Assembly: GCA_964019135.1 (NCBI GenBank)
Contig: OZ025250.1
Span: forward strand, 47,275,174-47,339,173
DNA from: Arenicola marina
Taxonomy: Eukaryota; Annelida; Polychaeta; Arenicolidae
DNA: 64,000 nucleotides
Direction: 5' to 3'
This document shows, piece by piece, positions 44,920-58,300 of this stretch. A model generated the notes under the pieces. It was not told where the DNA came from, did not search any database, and saw nothing but the letters and a program-made list of their open reading frames with translations. The position numbers and the translations under genes are program-made. How positions within the stretch are numbered: the stretch's first letter is position 1; each line of letters begins with the position of its first letter.

Positions 44920-45190
44920 AACAGAGCGGCGAACAGAGAGGGCAAACAGCACGGCGAACAGAGAGGGCAAACGGAGCGCGAACAGAGAGGACAAACAGAG
45001 CGGCAAAAATGGTGGCAAACAGAGCGGTGAACAGAGAGGGCAAACAGAGAGGGTAAGCAGAGCGGAGAACAAAGAGGGTAAGCAGAGCGGCGACCAAAGC
45101 GGCGAACATAGAGGGCAAATAGAACGGCGAACAGAGAGTGCAAACAGAACGGCGAACAGAGAGGGCTAACAGAGAGGGTAACCAGAGCGG
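44920..45190. repeat. 25-bp minisatellite, copy B block 1
   Basis: GCGAACAGAGAGGGCAAACA units, about ten, some decayed to GGCAAAAATGGTGGCAAACA. Confidence 0.9.
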
Positions 45191-46040
45191 TGATACAATC
45201 ATGACTGTAGGGGGGCAGGGCCTGAACGATGGAGGTGAGGAGAGGCTCACAGGGGGAGGAATAGTGTCTCAACGATGGAGGTGAGCAGAGGCTTACAGGG
45301 GGTGGGGGAACAGGGCCTGAACAATGGAGGTGAGCAGAGAGGCTCACAGGGGGTGGGGGACAGGGCCTGAGCGATAGAGGAGAACAGAGGCTCACAGGGG
45401 GTGGGGGACAGGGTCTGAACGATAGAGGTGAGCAGAGGCTTACAGGGGGTGGGGGAGCAGGGCCTGAACTTTGGAGGTGAGCAGAGAGGCCTACGGGTGG
45501 CGGGGGGGGGGACATGCATAATGGAAGTGAATACAGAAGCTCACCGGGGGGGGGGGGGGCGGAGGGCCGGACAGGGCCTGAACGATCAATGTGAGCAGGG
45601 AGTTTCAAGCAGGGGGCAGGGGCTGAACGATGGGGCTGAGCGGAGAGGCTCACAGTCACAGGGGATAGGGTCAGAACGATGGAGGTGAGCAGAGAGGCTC
45701 ACATAGGGGGAGGGGGAGGGGCGCTGAGCGAAGGAGGTGAGCAGCGAGGCTCACAGGGGGTGCGGGTGGAGCCTGCACGATGGAGGTGAGCAGACAGGCT
45801 CACAGCGGGGGGGGGGGGGAGCAGAGCCAAAACGATGGAGGTGAGCAAAGAGGTTTACATGGGAGGGGGCTAAACGATAGAGGTGAGCAAAGAGGCTCAC
45901 AGTGTTGGGGGGCAAAGCCTGAATATTGCAAGTGAGTACAGACGCTAACCGGGGGGGGGGGGGCGGCTGCACGATGGATGTGAGCGCAGATGCTCACAGT
46001 TAGAGGGGATCATGCTAGAACAAAGCAGGTGAGCAGAGAG
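45190..46040. repeat. G-rich minisatellite, copy B block 1
   Basis: Same GAACGATGGAGGTGAGCAGA plus poly-G design as 9,695-11,095. 45,510-46,030 is repeated at 48,345-48,870. Confidence 0.9.
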
Positions 46041-46044
46041 GCTC

Positions 46045-46332
46045 ACATGGCGAACAGAGAGGGCAAACAGCACGGCGAACAGAGAGGGCAAACGGAGCGC
46101 GAACAGAGAGGGCAAACAGAGCGGCAAAAATGGTGACAAACAGAGCGGTGAACAGAGATGGCAAACAGAGAGGGTAAGCAGAGCGGAGAACAGAGAGGGC
46201 AAACAGCACGGCGACCAGAGAGGGCAAACGGAGCGCGAACAGAGAGGGCAAACAGAGCGGCAAAAATGGTGGCAAACAGACCGGTGAACAGAGAGGGCAA
46301 ACAGAGAGGGTAACCAGAGCGGTGATACAAAC
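46045..46332. repeat. 25-bp minisatellite, copy B block 2
   Basis: A second short block of GCGAACAGAGAGGGCAAACA units with the same GGCAAAAATGGTG variant as block 1, so the 25-bp and G-rich pair was duplicated within copy B. Confidence 0.9.
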
Positions 46333-49083
46333 ATGACTGTAGGGGGGCAGGGCCTGAACGATGGAGGTGCGGAGAGGCTTACAGGGGGGGGGGGGGGCGA
46401 TGGAGGTAAGCAGAGAGGCTCACAGGGGGAGGAATGGTGTCTGAAAGATGGAGGTGAGCAGAGGCTTACAGGGGGTGGGGGAGCAGGACCTGAACAATGG
46501 AGGTGAGCAGAGAGGTTTACATGGGGGGTGGGGGGGGGCGAGCCTGTATGATGGAGGTGAGCAGAGAGGTTCACATGGGGGGGGGGCGCGAGCTTGTATG
46601 ATGGAGGTAAGCAGAGAGGCTCACCAGGGGGTGGGGGGGGGCAGAGCCAAGACGATGGAGGCGAGCAGAGAGGCTTACAGGGGCGGAGGGGGGGTGGGGG
46701 GTCAACGATAGAGGTGAGAAAAGAGGCTCCGAGGGGGTGGGGCTGAGTACAGAAGCTCACGGGGGATGAGGAGGCAGGGCCTGAACGATGGAGGTAAGCA
46801 GAGAGGCTCACAAGGGGAAGAATAGTGCCTCAACGATGGGGGTGAGCAGAGGCTTACAGGGGGTGGGGGAGCAGGACCTGAACAATGGAGGTAAGGAGAG
46901 GCTGACAGGGGGTGGGGGAGCAGGGCCTGAACAATGGAGGTAAGGAGAGGCTGACAGGGGGTGGGGGAGCAGGGCCTGAACAATGGAGGTGAGGAGAGGC
47001 TGACAGGAGGTGGGGGAGCAGGGCCTGAACAATGGAGGTGAGGAGAGGCTCACACGGGGGGTGGGGCGATGGAGGTAAGCAGAGAGGCTCACAGGGGGAG
47101 GAATAGTGCCTGAAAGATGGAGGTGATCAGAGGCTCACATGGGGGGGGGGGGAGCAGGGCCTGAACAATGGAGGTAAGGAGAGGCTGACAGGAGGTGGGG
47201 GAGCAGGGCCTAAACAATGGAGGTGAGGAGAGGCGGACAGGAGGTGGGGGAGCAGGGCCTGAACAATGGAGGTGAGGAGAGGCTGACAGGAGGTGGGGGA
47301 GCAGGGCCTGAACTATGGAGGTGAGCAGATGCTCACATGGGGGGTGGGGGGGGGGGCGATGGAGGTGAGCAGAGAGGCTCACAAGGGGAAGAATAGTGCC
47401 TGAAAGATGGAGGTGATCAGAGGCTCACATGGGGGGGGGAGCAGGGCCTGAACAATGGAGGTGAGGAGAGGCTGACAGGGCGGGGGGGGGGGGGCGATGG
47501 AGGTAAGCAGAGAGGCTCACAGGGGGAGGAATAGTGCCTGAAATATGGAGGTGATCAGAGGCTCACATGGGGGGGGGCGATGGAGGTGAGCAGAGAGGCT
47601 CACAGGGGGGGGGGGGAGCCTGTATGATGGAGGTGAGCAGAGAGGTTCACATGGGGGGGGGGGCTCAACAATAGTGGTGAGAAAAGAGGCTCCTAGGGGG
47701 GGGGGCTGAGTACAGAAGCTCACGGGGGATGAGGCAGGGCCTGAACGATGGAGGCGAGAAGAGAGGTTCAAGGCAGGGGGGTAGGGCCTCAACGATGGAG
47801 ATGAGTAGAGAGGCTCACAAGGGGAGCAGGGTCTGAACAATGAAGGTAAGCAGAGAGGGCGCAGGGCCTGAACGATGGAGATGAGTAAAGAGGTTCACAA
47901 GGGGAATAGGGTCAGAACAATGGAGGTAAGCAGAGAGGCTCACAGGTAGGGGGGCTGGGCCTGAACGATAGAGGTGAGCAGAGAGGCTCACAGGTAGGGG
48001 GGCTGGGCCTGAACGATAGAGGTGAGCAGAGAGGCTCACATGGGGGGTGGGCTCGGCCTGAATAACGGAAGTGAGTACAAAAGCTCACAGGTGGGGGGCA
48101 GGGCCTGAACGATAGAGGTGAGCGGAGAGGCTCACATGGAGACGGGTGGGGCTCAAAGTCTGAACCATGGAAGTGAGCGGAGAGGCTCACATGGAGACGT
48201 GTGGGGTTCAAAGTCTGAACCATAAAGGCGAGTAGGGTAGCTGACAGGGGTGAGGGGCAGGACCTGAACATTGGAGGTGAGCAGAGAGGCCTACGGGGGG
48301 GGGGGGCTAAACGATAGAGGTGAGCAAAGAGGCTCACAGAGGGGGGGGGGACATGCATAATGGAAGTGAATACAGAAGCTCACCGGGGGGGGGGGGCGGG
48401 ACAGGGCCTGAACGATCAATTGTGAGCAGGGAGTTTCAAGCAGGGGGCAGGGGCTGAACGATGGGGCTGAGCGGAGAGGCTCACAGTCACAGGGGATAGG
48501 GCCAGAACGATGGAGGTGAGCAGAGAGGCTCACATAGGAGAGGGGGGGGGCGCTGCACAAAGAAGGTGAGCAGAGGGGCTCACAGGGGGTGGGGGCAGGG
48601 CCTGCACGATGGAGGTGAGCAGACAGGCTCACAGCGGGGTGGGGGGGGCGGGGAGCAGAGCCAAAACGATGGAGGTGAGCAGAGAGGTTTACATGGGAGG
48701 GGGCTGAACGATAGAGGTGAGCAAAGAGGCTCACAGTGTTGGGGGGCAAAGCCTGACTATTGCAAGTGAGTACAGACGCTAACCGGGGCGGGGGGGGTGG
48801 GCTGCACGATGGAGGTGAGCGCAAAGACTCACAGTTAGACGGGATCATGCTAGAACGAAGCAGGTGAGCCGAGAGGCTCACATGGAGAGTGGTGGGGCTC
48901 AAGGCCTGAACCATGGAGGTGAGAATGGTGGCCCACAGGGGGGGGGGGGGGGGCAGGGCATGAACGATAGAGAAGAGCAGAGAGGCTCACAGGGGGGCGG
49001 GCACGGCCTGAACAATGGAAGTGAGTACAAAAGCTCACAGGTAGTTGGCAAGGCCTGAACGATGGAGGTGAGCGGAGAGGCTG
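46332..49083. repeat. G-rich minisatellite, copy B block 2 (expanded)
   Basis: About 2.75 kb of units combining GAACAATGGAGGTGAGGAGA, GGCTCACAGG or GGCTGACAGG and poly-G. Runs of near-identical units (46,860-47,060, 47,160-47,330) show recent local amplification. Confidence 0.92.
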
Positions 49084-49495
49084 TTGTAGTTTCGCTGAAG
49101 AATTTGATAGACATTCCGTTGTCGAGTGATTCCAATAGAAGCGAAAATATATTTTCAAAAAAGGCACAATAAATGCTAAGCAACGGTGCATTTGATGCCA
49201 AACCGCAAAGTTATTTTCGATTAGATTCATTTCAATTTTCGCGTCTAAAGGATAATTTTGATCCGTCAAATTTGACGTGGTGCAGATGGACTATGGCGTA
49301 AGCGTAACGCCCTCTGGCGGGAGATCGCATGTAGATATTTACCATATTCATGGTTTTCACTCTATCCAGCCCGCCGTGGCTGCATCTTTCAGACGGCCGG
49401 ACATATGGGCGGGGAGGGGGGAGGGAGAGGACGAAGGGGATAGGGTGTGGAAGGGGGTTGGGGAGGGATGGGGGGGGGGGCGAGGGGCAGGTAGG
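49084..49495. other. Single-copy DNA in copy B without copy A counterpart
   Basis: Differs from copy A 11,100-12,000, which has SINEs instead. AT-rich to 49,270, then GC-rich with G runs. No gene seen. Confidence 0.35.
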
Positions 49496-49496
49496 C

Positions 49497-49775
49497 ATTG
49501 TGGGCAGGCGTACAGTCTGGACAGACGCAAAGTGTGGGCGGACGTACCGTGTGTGAGGATGTGCAGTGTAAGCGGACGTACAGTATCGGCGGGCTACAGT
49601 GTCGGCGGACGTACAGTGTGGGCGGACGTACAGTGTGGGCGGACGTACAGTGTGGGTGAACATACAGTGTGGGCGGGCGTATAGTGTGGGCGGACGGACA
49701 GTGTGGGTGGGCGTACAGTTTGGGCAAACGTACAGTGTGGGTGAACGTACAGCGTGAGCGGACGCACAGCGGACA
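49497..49775. repeat. 17-bp minisatellite (copy B)
   Basis: About 16 units of GTGTGGGCGGACGTACA, more diverged than in copy A. The following CGGACATAAGTTAGGTCATA is shared by both copies. Confidence 0.9.
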
Positions 49776-49879
49776 TAAGTTAGGTCATAAGGGTTATCCT
49801 ACTACCATTGAATAGATGTTATACATATATATCTTCGGCCTCTCCATATATAAGCATGCCATAGGGCTGATAAACCATG

Positions 49880-50005
49880 GTTACCCAAAGTTGGTCTGCA
49901 GCTTTCGGAACTTGTTTTGCCTCGTTGACTCGAGGGTTGTCAGGAGCTGCGAACCTCCTCTGCGCGTCAATCCGACGCGGCCTGATGTGTTCTGGCACGT
50001 CCCCG
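49880..50005. repeat. Single remnant of the 78-bp repeat (copy B)
   Basis: Starts CCAAAGTTGGTCTGCAGC and keeps one CGAGGGTTGTCAGGAGCTGC and GCGCGTCAATCCGACG segment, while copy A has eight units between the same flanks. Confidence 0.8.
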
Positions 50006-50554
50006 GCTTGAGCACCGCCATCGCCCGACGAGTGAAACCAGATTAGAATTAGATGAATTTCCTGCCTAATATTGCTTACTCGTGTACGCCATATCTTAAA
50101 CCGCAGTTATTCAGCAGTTCTATCGGGTTATTGAAGATGTTGATGCGGGAGGCGGGACACGAACACCGGAATGTACTGTGTCCGATATGTTATCGACCCC
50201 CTTGATCAGTCCAGGGGACGCCTAAAAGACAATGGGGCGGCCCACACTGTTGTGGACTATAATGATTTCGCTTTATATAATATATTATGATATAACGTTT
50301 GTCGCTTCTTTCTCACCATGTTCCCGGGCGGCTGGAGACCCAGAACGTCCGGTATTCCTTCGGCTCAACGTCAGGCTGTGAACAACAGCAACAGCTTCAA
50401 ATAAGTGTTAGTATTAAACTATATGACAGTGTCATCAAGACATAAAATCCACGAATTTGATTCAGTGAAGATTTGGCTTAATCAAATTGGTGGATTCAAT
50501 TATTCGAAACACCAATTTTACGTTTGGATATTAAGATAAGATTATTGGCTAATA
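50006..50554. other. Single-copy DNA of copy B, no gene seen
   Basis: Aligns with copy A 13,150-13,690; the SINE-like insertion of copy A is absent. Confidence 0.45.
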
Positions 50555-52460
50555 ACCCAACAGGTACCACTCCGACCTACCCCAACCGGTACCACTCTGA
50601 CCTACCCCAACCGGTAACACTCCGACCTAACCGACCGGTATCACACTCACCTACCCTAACCAGTATCACTCCGACCTACCTCAACCAGTACCACTCCGAC
50701 CTACCTCAACCAGTACCACTCCGACCTACCTCAACCAGTACCACTCCGAGCTACCCGAACCGGTATCCCACCGACCCACCCCAACCGGTGACACTCCGAC
50801 CTACCCGACCGGTACCACACTCACCTAAACTAAACAGTACCACTCCGACCTACCTCAACCGGTACCACTCCGAACTACCAGACCTGTACCACACTCACCT
50901 ATCCCAACCGGTACTTCTCCGACCTACCCCAGCCGGTACCACTCCGACCTACCCCAACTGCGGTACCACTCTAACCTACACCAACCGGTACCACTCCGAC
51001 CTACCCCAAAGGTTACCACTCTGATCTACCCGAACCGGTACCACACCGACCAACCCCAACCGGGTACCACTCTTGCCCTATCCCAACACTCCGACCTAAC
51101 CCAACCGGCGCCATTCTGGCCTACCCCAACCTGTACCACTCTGACATACCCAAACCACCACCACTCCGACATACTACAGCCTGTACCAATCCGACCTACC
51201 CCAACCGGTACCACTTCGACCTACTCCGACCGGTACAACCCCAACCTAGCCCACCCGATACCACTCCCACCTACCGTAACCTGTATCACTACGACCTACC
51301 CTAACCTGTACCACTCTGACCTACCCTAACCCTGTAACACTGCGACCTACCCCTCCCTGTACCACTCCCACCTACCCCAACCGGTACCATTCTTGCCCTA
51401 CCCCAACCGGTATCACTCCGACCAACCCCAACCGGCGCCACTCTGGCCTACCCCAACCTGTACCACTCTGACATACCCAAACCACCACCACTCCGACATA
51501 CTACAGCCTGTAGCAATCCGACCTACCCCAACCGGTACCACTAAGACCTACTCCGACCGGTACAATCCCAACCTAGCCCACCCGATACCACTCCCACCTA
51601 CCGTAACCTGTATCACTTCGACCTACCCCAACCTGTACCACTCTGACCTACCCTAACCCTGTAACACTGCGACCTACCCCAACCTGTACCGCTCCCACCT
51701 ACCCAAACGGTACCACTCTCGCCCTACCCTAACCGGTATCACTTCGACCTAATCCAACCGGTGACCTACCCCAACCTGTACCACTGCGACCTACCCCGAA
51801 CTGTACCACTCCGACCTACCCCAACCTGTACCACTCCCACCTACCCCAACCGGTACCATTCTTGCCCTACCCCAACCGGTATCACTCCGACCAACCCCAA
51901 CCGGTGCTACTCTGACCTACCCAAACGGTACCACTCTCGCCCTACCCTAACCGGTATCACTTCGACCTAATCCAACCGGTGACCTACCCCAACCTGTACC
52001 ACTGCGACCTACCCCGAACTGTACCACTCCGACCTACCCCGACCTGTACCACTCCCACCTACCCCAACCGGTACCATTCTTGCCCTACCCCAACCGGTAT
52101 CACTCCGACCAACCCCAACCGGTGCTACTCTGACCTACCCAAACGGTACCACTCTCGCCCTACCCTAACCGGTATCACTTCGACCTAATCCAACCGGTGA
52201 CCTACCCCGAACTGTACCACTGCGACCTACCCCGAACTGTACCACTCCGACCTACCCAAACCGGTACCACTCCGACCTACCTCAATCAGTAGCCCTCCGA
52301 CCTACCCAACCGGTACCACTCCGACCTGCCTCGACCCAAACCACTCCGACCTATCCCAACCGGTACCACTCCGACCTACCCAACCGGTACCATTCCAACC
52401 CTCCCCAACCGATACCACTCGGACCTACCTCGACCCAAACCACTCCAACCGAAACAAGTT
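50555..52460. repeat. 25-bp minisatellite (copy B, expanded and diverged)
   Basis: About 75 units of the CCAACCGGTACCACTCCGACCTAC type, heavily varied. A 218-bp block (about 51,761-51,978) recurs immediately (51,979-52,196) with almost no difference, and a longer block around 51,030-51,350 is echoed at 51,390-51,670. Confidence 0.93.
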
Positions 52461-52597
52461 ATTTAACCGACCGACCGACTTGTATCGGGATGTTGTCCTC
52501 TCTCGTCCAATGAAACATGACGCAGAAACATGTCTATTTAAAACAACAGCACGCCGTCTAACCTTGAAAGGCCATAGTGGGCTTCAGGGTGTTATAC

Positions 52598-54963
52598 TTA
52601 CTTGTTTAATTCATATTGGATAACGTCAATGTCAGGTCTGCTCTCAGGGTCGAAGTTACAGCACCGGTGGTATATGACACCCAGGCCAGTCGCATCCCCT
52701 AGGTGCTTGTATGTGTCCGATCCTCTGGGCAAGTGTCTGGCAGCGATCCTCGCCTTCAGAACCGCATCTTGATTACTTTGGCTTGGCAGGTCCCTGTCCC
52801 ATGGTAACGTGATATCAGGAGAGAGCAGGCAGAATATGACCATACCACAGCTCCAAACATCGATTCGTTTTAAAGCTGTTATGTTTGCCAATGTCAAAGA
52901 GTTAAGGATTTGTTCCGGTGAGAAAAAGCGTTTTGATCCTCGGTAAACACGGTGAGTGTCCTCATGTGGCACAGATTCACTCTGGAGGTCAATAGCCCTA
53001 CTTTCACCGAAGTCGGTCAGCTTAAAGGTAAACAAATTCCCCGTATTTGTTACCAGAATGTTAGCCGGCTTTATATCCCTATGACAGATGTTTCCACGGT
53101 GAAGGAAAGCCAGCCCTGTAACAACGTCAACTATTGCTTTGTGAAGCACCCGCCTCTTCACACCAATTTCTTCGACGAGATCGGCTTCCGCCAGAATGCA
53201 CAGCAGCTCTGCTAGGGTGCTGCCTTTGCGAAGATCGTGTATTTTAAGTTGGTCCAAGTTAAACTCCATGAATTCCATAACCGGACTGTGACTGATGGAA
53301 TCTATGCACACTGCCAGCAGACTTACAATATTTGGGTGCTTAATCGTACTGAGTAATCTCGTCTCCTTTACGAACAGCTTGACTTGAGCGACGTTGTACT
53401 TGGAAGCCAACATCCGCTTAATGACGACTCGGGAACCGTCTGAATATAATGTACGTACATATAGTTTTACATGTAATGCAGTATGCTAATATCTAATCCA
53501 AATATTTTCCTACAGTCAAACAGATCATATTGCAAATGTGTTACTTTGTCCCCCCCCCCCCCGGACGAAATACTGTTTACTTTCGTAACTCAAACCCACG
53601 GATTCAATGGGATTACAGTGATTTAAACCGGATGACGGTTTGCGAAAGATGAATACTATCTTCTCGTCCGACAAAAACATGCTGACATTTTTATGTTTAT
53701 GTTTATATATAAACGAAGTAGATTACCCAAGTTAGGAACCTTCCATTAGCGTTGCCATAGTAGCAGTAATATCTGCGTACGTTATTAAATGGCTCACGTA
53801 TTGAACCAAACATTATACGTGTAAATATTGTAGTAATGATTGCTACTCGTGTTTTCTTGCAAACATCACGACTGTAACCGTCCGGTAATTCATCCTCGAC
53901 TGCTTGTGGACCAAATGTTTGGCATCCGTAATGTAATAAATTAATTCTCTACTATATGTATGACCTCAGATTTTTAAACGGTTTTGCTTAGGGTTCAAGC
54001 TTAATGGCTCTTGTACTACATTAAACATCGTCATATTGGAATGGGGGGTGGTGGTGGAAGGGGGGGGGGGGTAATACCGGATCTTAAGTCGAATGTTAGC
54101 ATCTAGTTCAAAATATTAATAGCAGGATGGACGGATTCGAAAAGCGGACGTTCCATTGTATTGACTGATGCTCAATGGATAAAACTAAGCGACACTAAAC
54201 GACATTTGACGCCGGGTTACACTAGCACATACAAAGATTAACATAGTCATGGCGCAGGTTGTCCAATATAAAATTATCAACAGAATATTCTCGTGCAGGA
54301 GTAATGAAAAAAACAAGACGAAACTTGTAAGACTTGCCATAATTTAGAAACGACAGAACACCTGTTCTATTATTGCCATGAAACAAAACTTTTTTGGCGA
54401 AGAGTTAATGCTTTAGTTGAAAGGTCCCTAGATATTAAAAATGCACTGTCTGTAACCGATGTTTTATTTGGGATTTCTTTTCACCATACAGGAGATATAC
54501 TTAAATTGAACTGTATTATCCTTTGTGACATATAATATGTTATAAAGCAAAGGTTATACAAAATCACGAAACTATCACATGATAATAAAGATAGACTGCA
54601 TTTGCTATGTAAATTGCATTGTGTATAAATGCTTCACTATTATTTCGATGTGTTTGCCCTATTATGAATATGACAATTGACTCGTACTTGATGTAGAGCC
54701 TTGCAAAGAAAAACAAAACAAAACCAAAACAGTCATGGCGGACCCGAATTCAGCGCACCTTCTAAGGCTCATGTGATTTCGGTGGCCTGGTACGACTTAC
54801 CTGACTTACGAGTGGCCAAAATGACTTTTCCATAGCCCCCTTGGCCAATCACACGCTCTTCCACGATGTCTCGGCGTTCCAGGACAGCAATGCCAGCGCG
54901 CTCTATGTTCTGTCGCAAGTCTGTCATCATCGATTTTAACTCCTCCATCCGGGTACGTGCCAT
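52598..54963 (-). CDS. Serine/threonine-type protein kinase, two exons (copy B, canonical motifs)
   Basis: Exon 1 (54,963-54,801) starts with ATG (MARTRMEELKS) and ends at donor CAG|GTAAGT. Exon 2 (53,439-52,598) follows acceptor TTCAG, joined in phase 1. The product of about 335 residues is one kinase domain: glycine loop VIGQGGYGKV, lysine in VVIKRM, catalytic HRDIKPANILV, DFGES, SPEQ, DVWSCG and ESRPD. All catalytic motifs are intact, unlike copy A. The 1,361-bp intron is about 750 bp longer than in copy A because of a LINE insertion. The 3' end has the same TAA-or-donor ambiguity (NK then TAAGT). The best match by motif is a RIPK/TKL-like Ser/Thr kinase; substrate unknown. No extra domain is visible in the window. 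Confidence 0.82.
53975..54705 (+). mobile_element. 5'-truncated LINE in kinase B intron
   Basis: Copy A passes from GACCTCAGAT directly to TTGCAAAGAAAAA, whereas copy B has about 730 extra bases. The frame at 54,326-54,535 encodes a zinc knuckle C-x2-C-x7-H-x4-C (CKTCHNLETTEHLFYYC) followed by FWRRVNALVE, typical of the C-terminus of L1/Tx1-like ORF2 proteins. It lies antisense to the kinase. The first 300 bases (G run at 54,060) are less clear and may be other sequence. Confidence 0.65.
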
Positions 54964-55354
54964 CTGGTGAGAAAGGAGTGTATTGCTTTATACTGTCATG
55001 CTGGCCTCTATTGGCGATCTGTTGCTTTAATTTGTCTGTATTATGGAGCCAGCCATTTAAGATTTTTTCAACGTAAGAATGTAGCATAAAGACAAGTTTT
55101 GCTACCCTAATGACTACGGCAGGCGTTAGAATTTAATTCACGATTATCCCGTTACCTGGTCTCGGCAACCTGTGCCTTTTGGAGACCAAATGATATATTA
55201 TATGTTGATGAGTTCCTTTGGTTTAAACTGTGATTCACATCAATTTTTGGTTCATGGGGATGCACCGGAACGCGGGACCGCAAGAACGCTAAGGCGAGAA
55301 CGCGTGAACGTGATTCTCGAGTTCTAGCACCTCGCGTTCTCACGATCTAATGAC
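54964..55354. other. Upstream flank of kinase B
   Basis: Aligns with copy A 16,776-17,215. It ends with GCAAGAACGCTAAGGCGAGA and its inverted form CTCGCGTTCTCACG at 55,320-55,345. Confidence 0.4.
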
Positions 55355-58300
55355 TATGGCTCCATGCGCTGGACTATGGCTTCGTGCACTGGTCTATGGC
55401 TTCGTGCACTGGTCTATGGCTCCGTGCACTGAACTATGACTCCATGCGCTGGTCTATGGCTCCGTGCACTGGTCTATGGCTCCGTGCGCTGGACTATGGC
55501 TCCGTGCACTGGTCTATGGCTTCGTGCACTGGTCTATGGCTCCGTGCACTGGTCTATGGCTCCGTGCACTGGTCTATGGCTCCGTGCACTGGTCTATGGC
55601 TCCGTGCACTGGTCTATGGCTCCGTGCACTGGTCTATGGCTCCGTGCACTGGTCTATGGCTCCGTGCACTGGTCTATGGCTCCGTGCACTGGTCTATGGC
55701 TCCGTGCGCTGGACTATGGCTCCGTGCACTGGTCTATGGCTCCGTGCACTGGTCTATGGCTCCGTGCGCTGAACTATGGCTCCGTGCGCTGGTCTATGGC
55801 TCCGTGCACTGGTCTATGGCTCCGTGCGCTGGACTATGGCTCCTTGCGCTGGACTATGGCTTCGTGCACTGGTCTATGGCTCCGTGCGCTGAACTATGGC
55901 TCCGTGCGCTGGTCTATGGCTCGGGTCGCGTGATATGGCTTCGTGCGCTGGACTATGGCTCCGTACACTGAACTATAGTTCGCGTCGTGTGATATGGCTC
56001 CGTGCGCTGGACTATGGCTCCGTGCACTGGACTATGGCTTCGTGCACTGGACTATGGCTCCATGAGCTGGAATTCGGCTCCATGCCTGGACTATGGCTCC
56101 GTGCTCCTGACTATGGCTTCGTGCTCCTGACTATGGCTCCGTGCACTGGACTATGGTTCCGCGATCCTGACTATGGCTCCGTGCACTGAACTATGGCTCC
56201 ATGCGCTGAACTATGGCTCCGTGCGCTGGTCTATGGCTCGGGTCGCGTGATATGGCTCCGTGCGCTGGACTATGGCTCCGTGCGCTGGACTATGGCTCCG
56301 TGCACTGAACTATAGCTCGCGTCGTGTGATATGGCTCCTTGCGCTGGACTATGGCTCCGTGCGCTGGACTATGGCTCCGTGCACTGAACTATAGCTCCGT
56401 GCTCTGAACTATAGCTTCGTGCACTGGACTATGGCTCCGTGCGCTGGACTATGGCTCCGTGCACTGAACTATAGCTCCGTGCACTGAACCCTAGCTCCGA
56501 GCACTGGACTATGGCTCCATTCGCTGGACAATGGCTTCGTGCACTGGTCTTTGGCTCCGTGCGCTGGACTATGGTTCCATGCGCTGGACTATGGCTTCGT
56601 GCACTGGTCTTTGGCTCCGTGCGCTGGACTATGGTTCCATGCGCTGGACTATGGTTTCATGCGCTGGACTATGGCTTCGTGCGCTGGTCTATGGCTCGGG
56701 TCGCGGGCTATGGCCCCGTGCACTGGTCTATGGCTCCATGCACTGGAATATGGCTCCATGCAATGGACTATGGCTCCGTGCACTGGTCTATGGCTCCGTG
56801 CACTGAACTATGGCTCCGTGCGCTGGTCTATGACTCGGGTCGCGTGATATGGCTTCGTGCGCTGGACTATGGCTCCGTGCGCTGGACTATGGCTCCGTGC
56901 ACTGAACTATAGCTCGCGTCGTGTGATATGGCTCCGTGCGTTGGACTATGGCTCCGTGCACTGGACTATGGCTTCGTGCACTGGACTATGGCTCCATGAG
57001 CTGGAATTCGGCTCCATGCCTGGACTATGGCTCCGTGCTCCTGACTATGGCTTCGTGCACTGGACTATGGTTCCGCGATCCTGACTATGGCTCCGTGCAC
57101 TGAACTATGGCTCCATGCGCTGAACTATGGCTCCGTGCGCTGGTCTATGGCTCGGGTCGCGTGATATGGCTTCGTGCGCTGGACTATGGCTCCGTGCGCT
57201 GGACTATGGCTCCGTACACTGAACTGTAGTTCGCGTCGTGTGATATGGCTCCGTGCGCTGGACTATGGCTCCGTGCGCTGGACTATGGCTCCGTGCACTG
57301 AACTATAGCTCGCGTCGTGTGATATGGCTCCTTGCGCTGGACTATGGCTCCGTGCGCTGGACTATGGCTCCGTGCACTGAACTATAGCTCCGTGCTCTGA
57401 ACTATAGCTTCGTGCACTGGACTATGGCTCCGTGCGCTGGACTATGGCTCCGTGCACTGAACTATAGCTCCGTGCACTGAACTCTAGCTCCCAGCACTGG
57501 ACTATGGCTCCATTCGCTGGACAATGGCTTCGTGCACTGGTCTTTGGCTCCGTGCGCTGGACTATGGTTCCATGCGCTGGACTATGGCTTCGTGCACTGG
57601 TCTTTGGCTCCGTGCGCTGGACTATGGTTCCATGCGCTGGACTATGGTTTCATGCGCTGGACTATGGCTTCGTGCGCTGGTCTATGGCTCGGGTCGCGGG
57701 CTATGGCCCCGTGCACTGGTCTATGGCTCCATGCACTGGAATATGGCTCCATGCAATGGACTATGGCTCCGTGCTCCTGACTATGGCTCCGTGCACTGAA
57801 CTATGGCTTCGTGCACCGAAAACTATGGATCCGTGCACTTGACTATGGCTCCTTACACTGGACTATGGCTCCGTGTGCTGGACTATGGCTCCGTGTGCAG
57901 GATTATGGCTTCGTGCACTGGACTATGGCTTCGTGCACAGGTCAATGGCTCCATGCGTTGGACTATGGCTCCATGCACTGGACTATTGCTCCGTGCACTG
58001 GACTATGGCTCCGTGCGCTGGACTATGGCTTCATGCACTGGACTATGGCTCCATGAGCTGGAATTCGGCTCCATGCCTGGACTATGGCTCCGTGCTCCTG
58101 ACTATGGCTCCGTGCACTGGACTATAGCTCGCGTCGTGTGATATGGCTCCTTGCGCTGGACTATGGCTCCGTGCGCTGGACTATGGCTCCGTGCACTGAA
58201 CTATAGCTCCGTGCACTGAACTATAGCTTCGTGCACTGGACTATGGCTCCGTGCGCTGGACTATGGCTCCGTGCACTGAACTATAGCTCCGTGCACTGAA

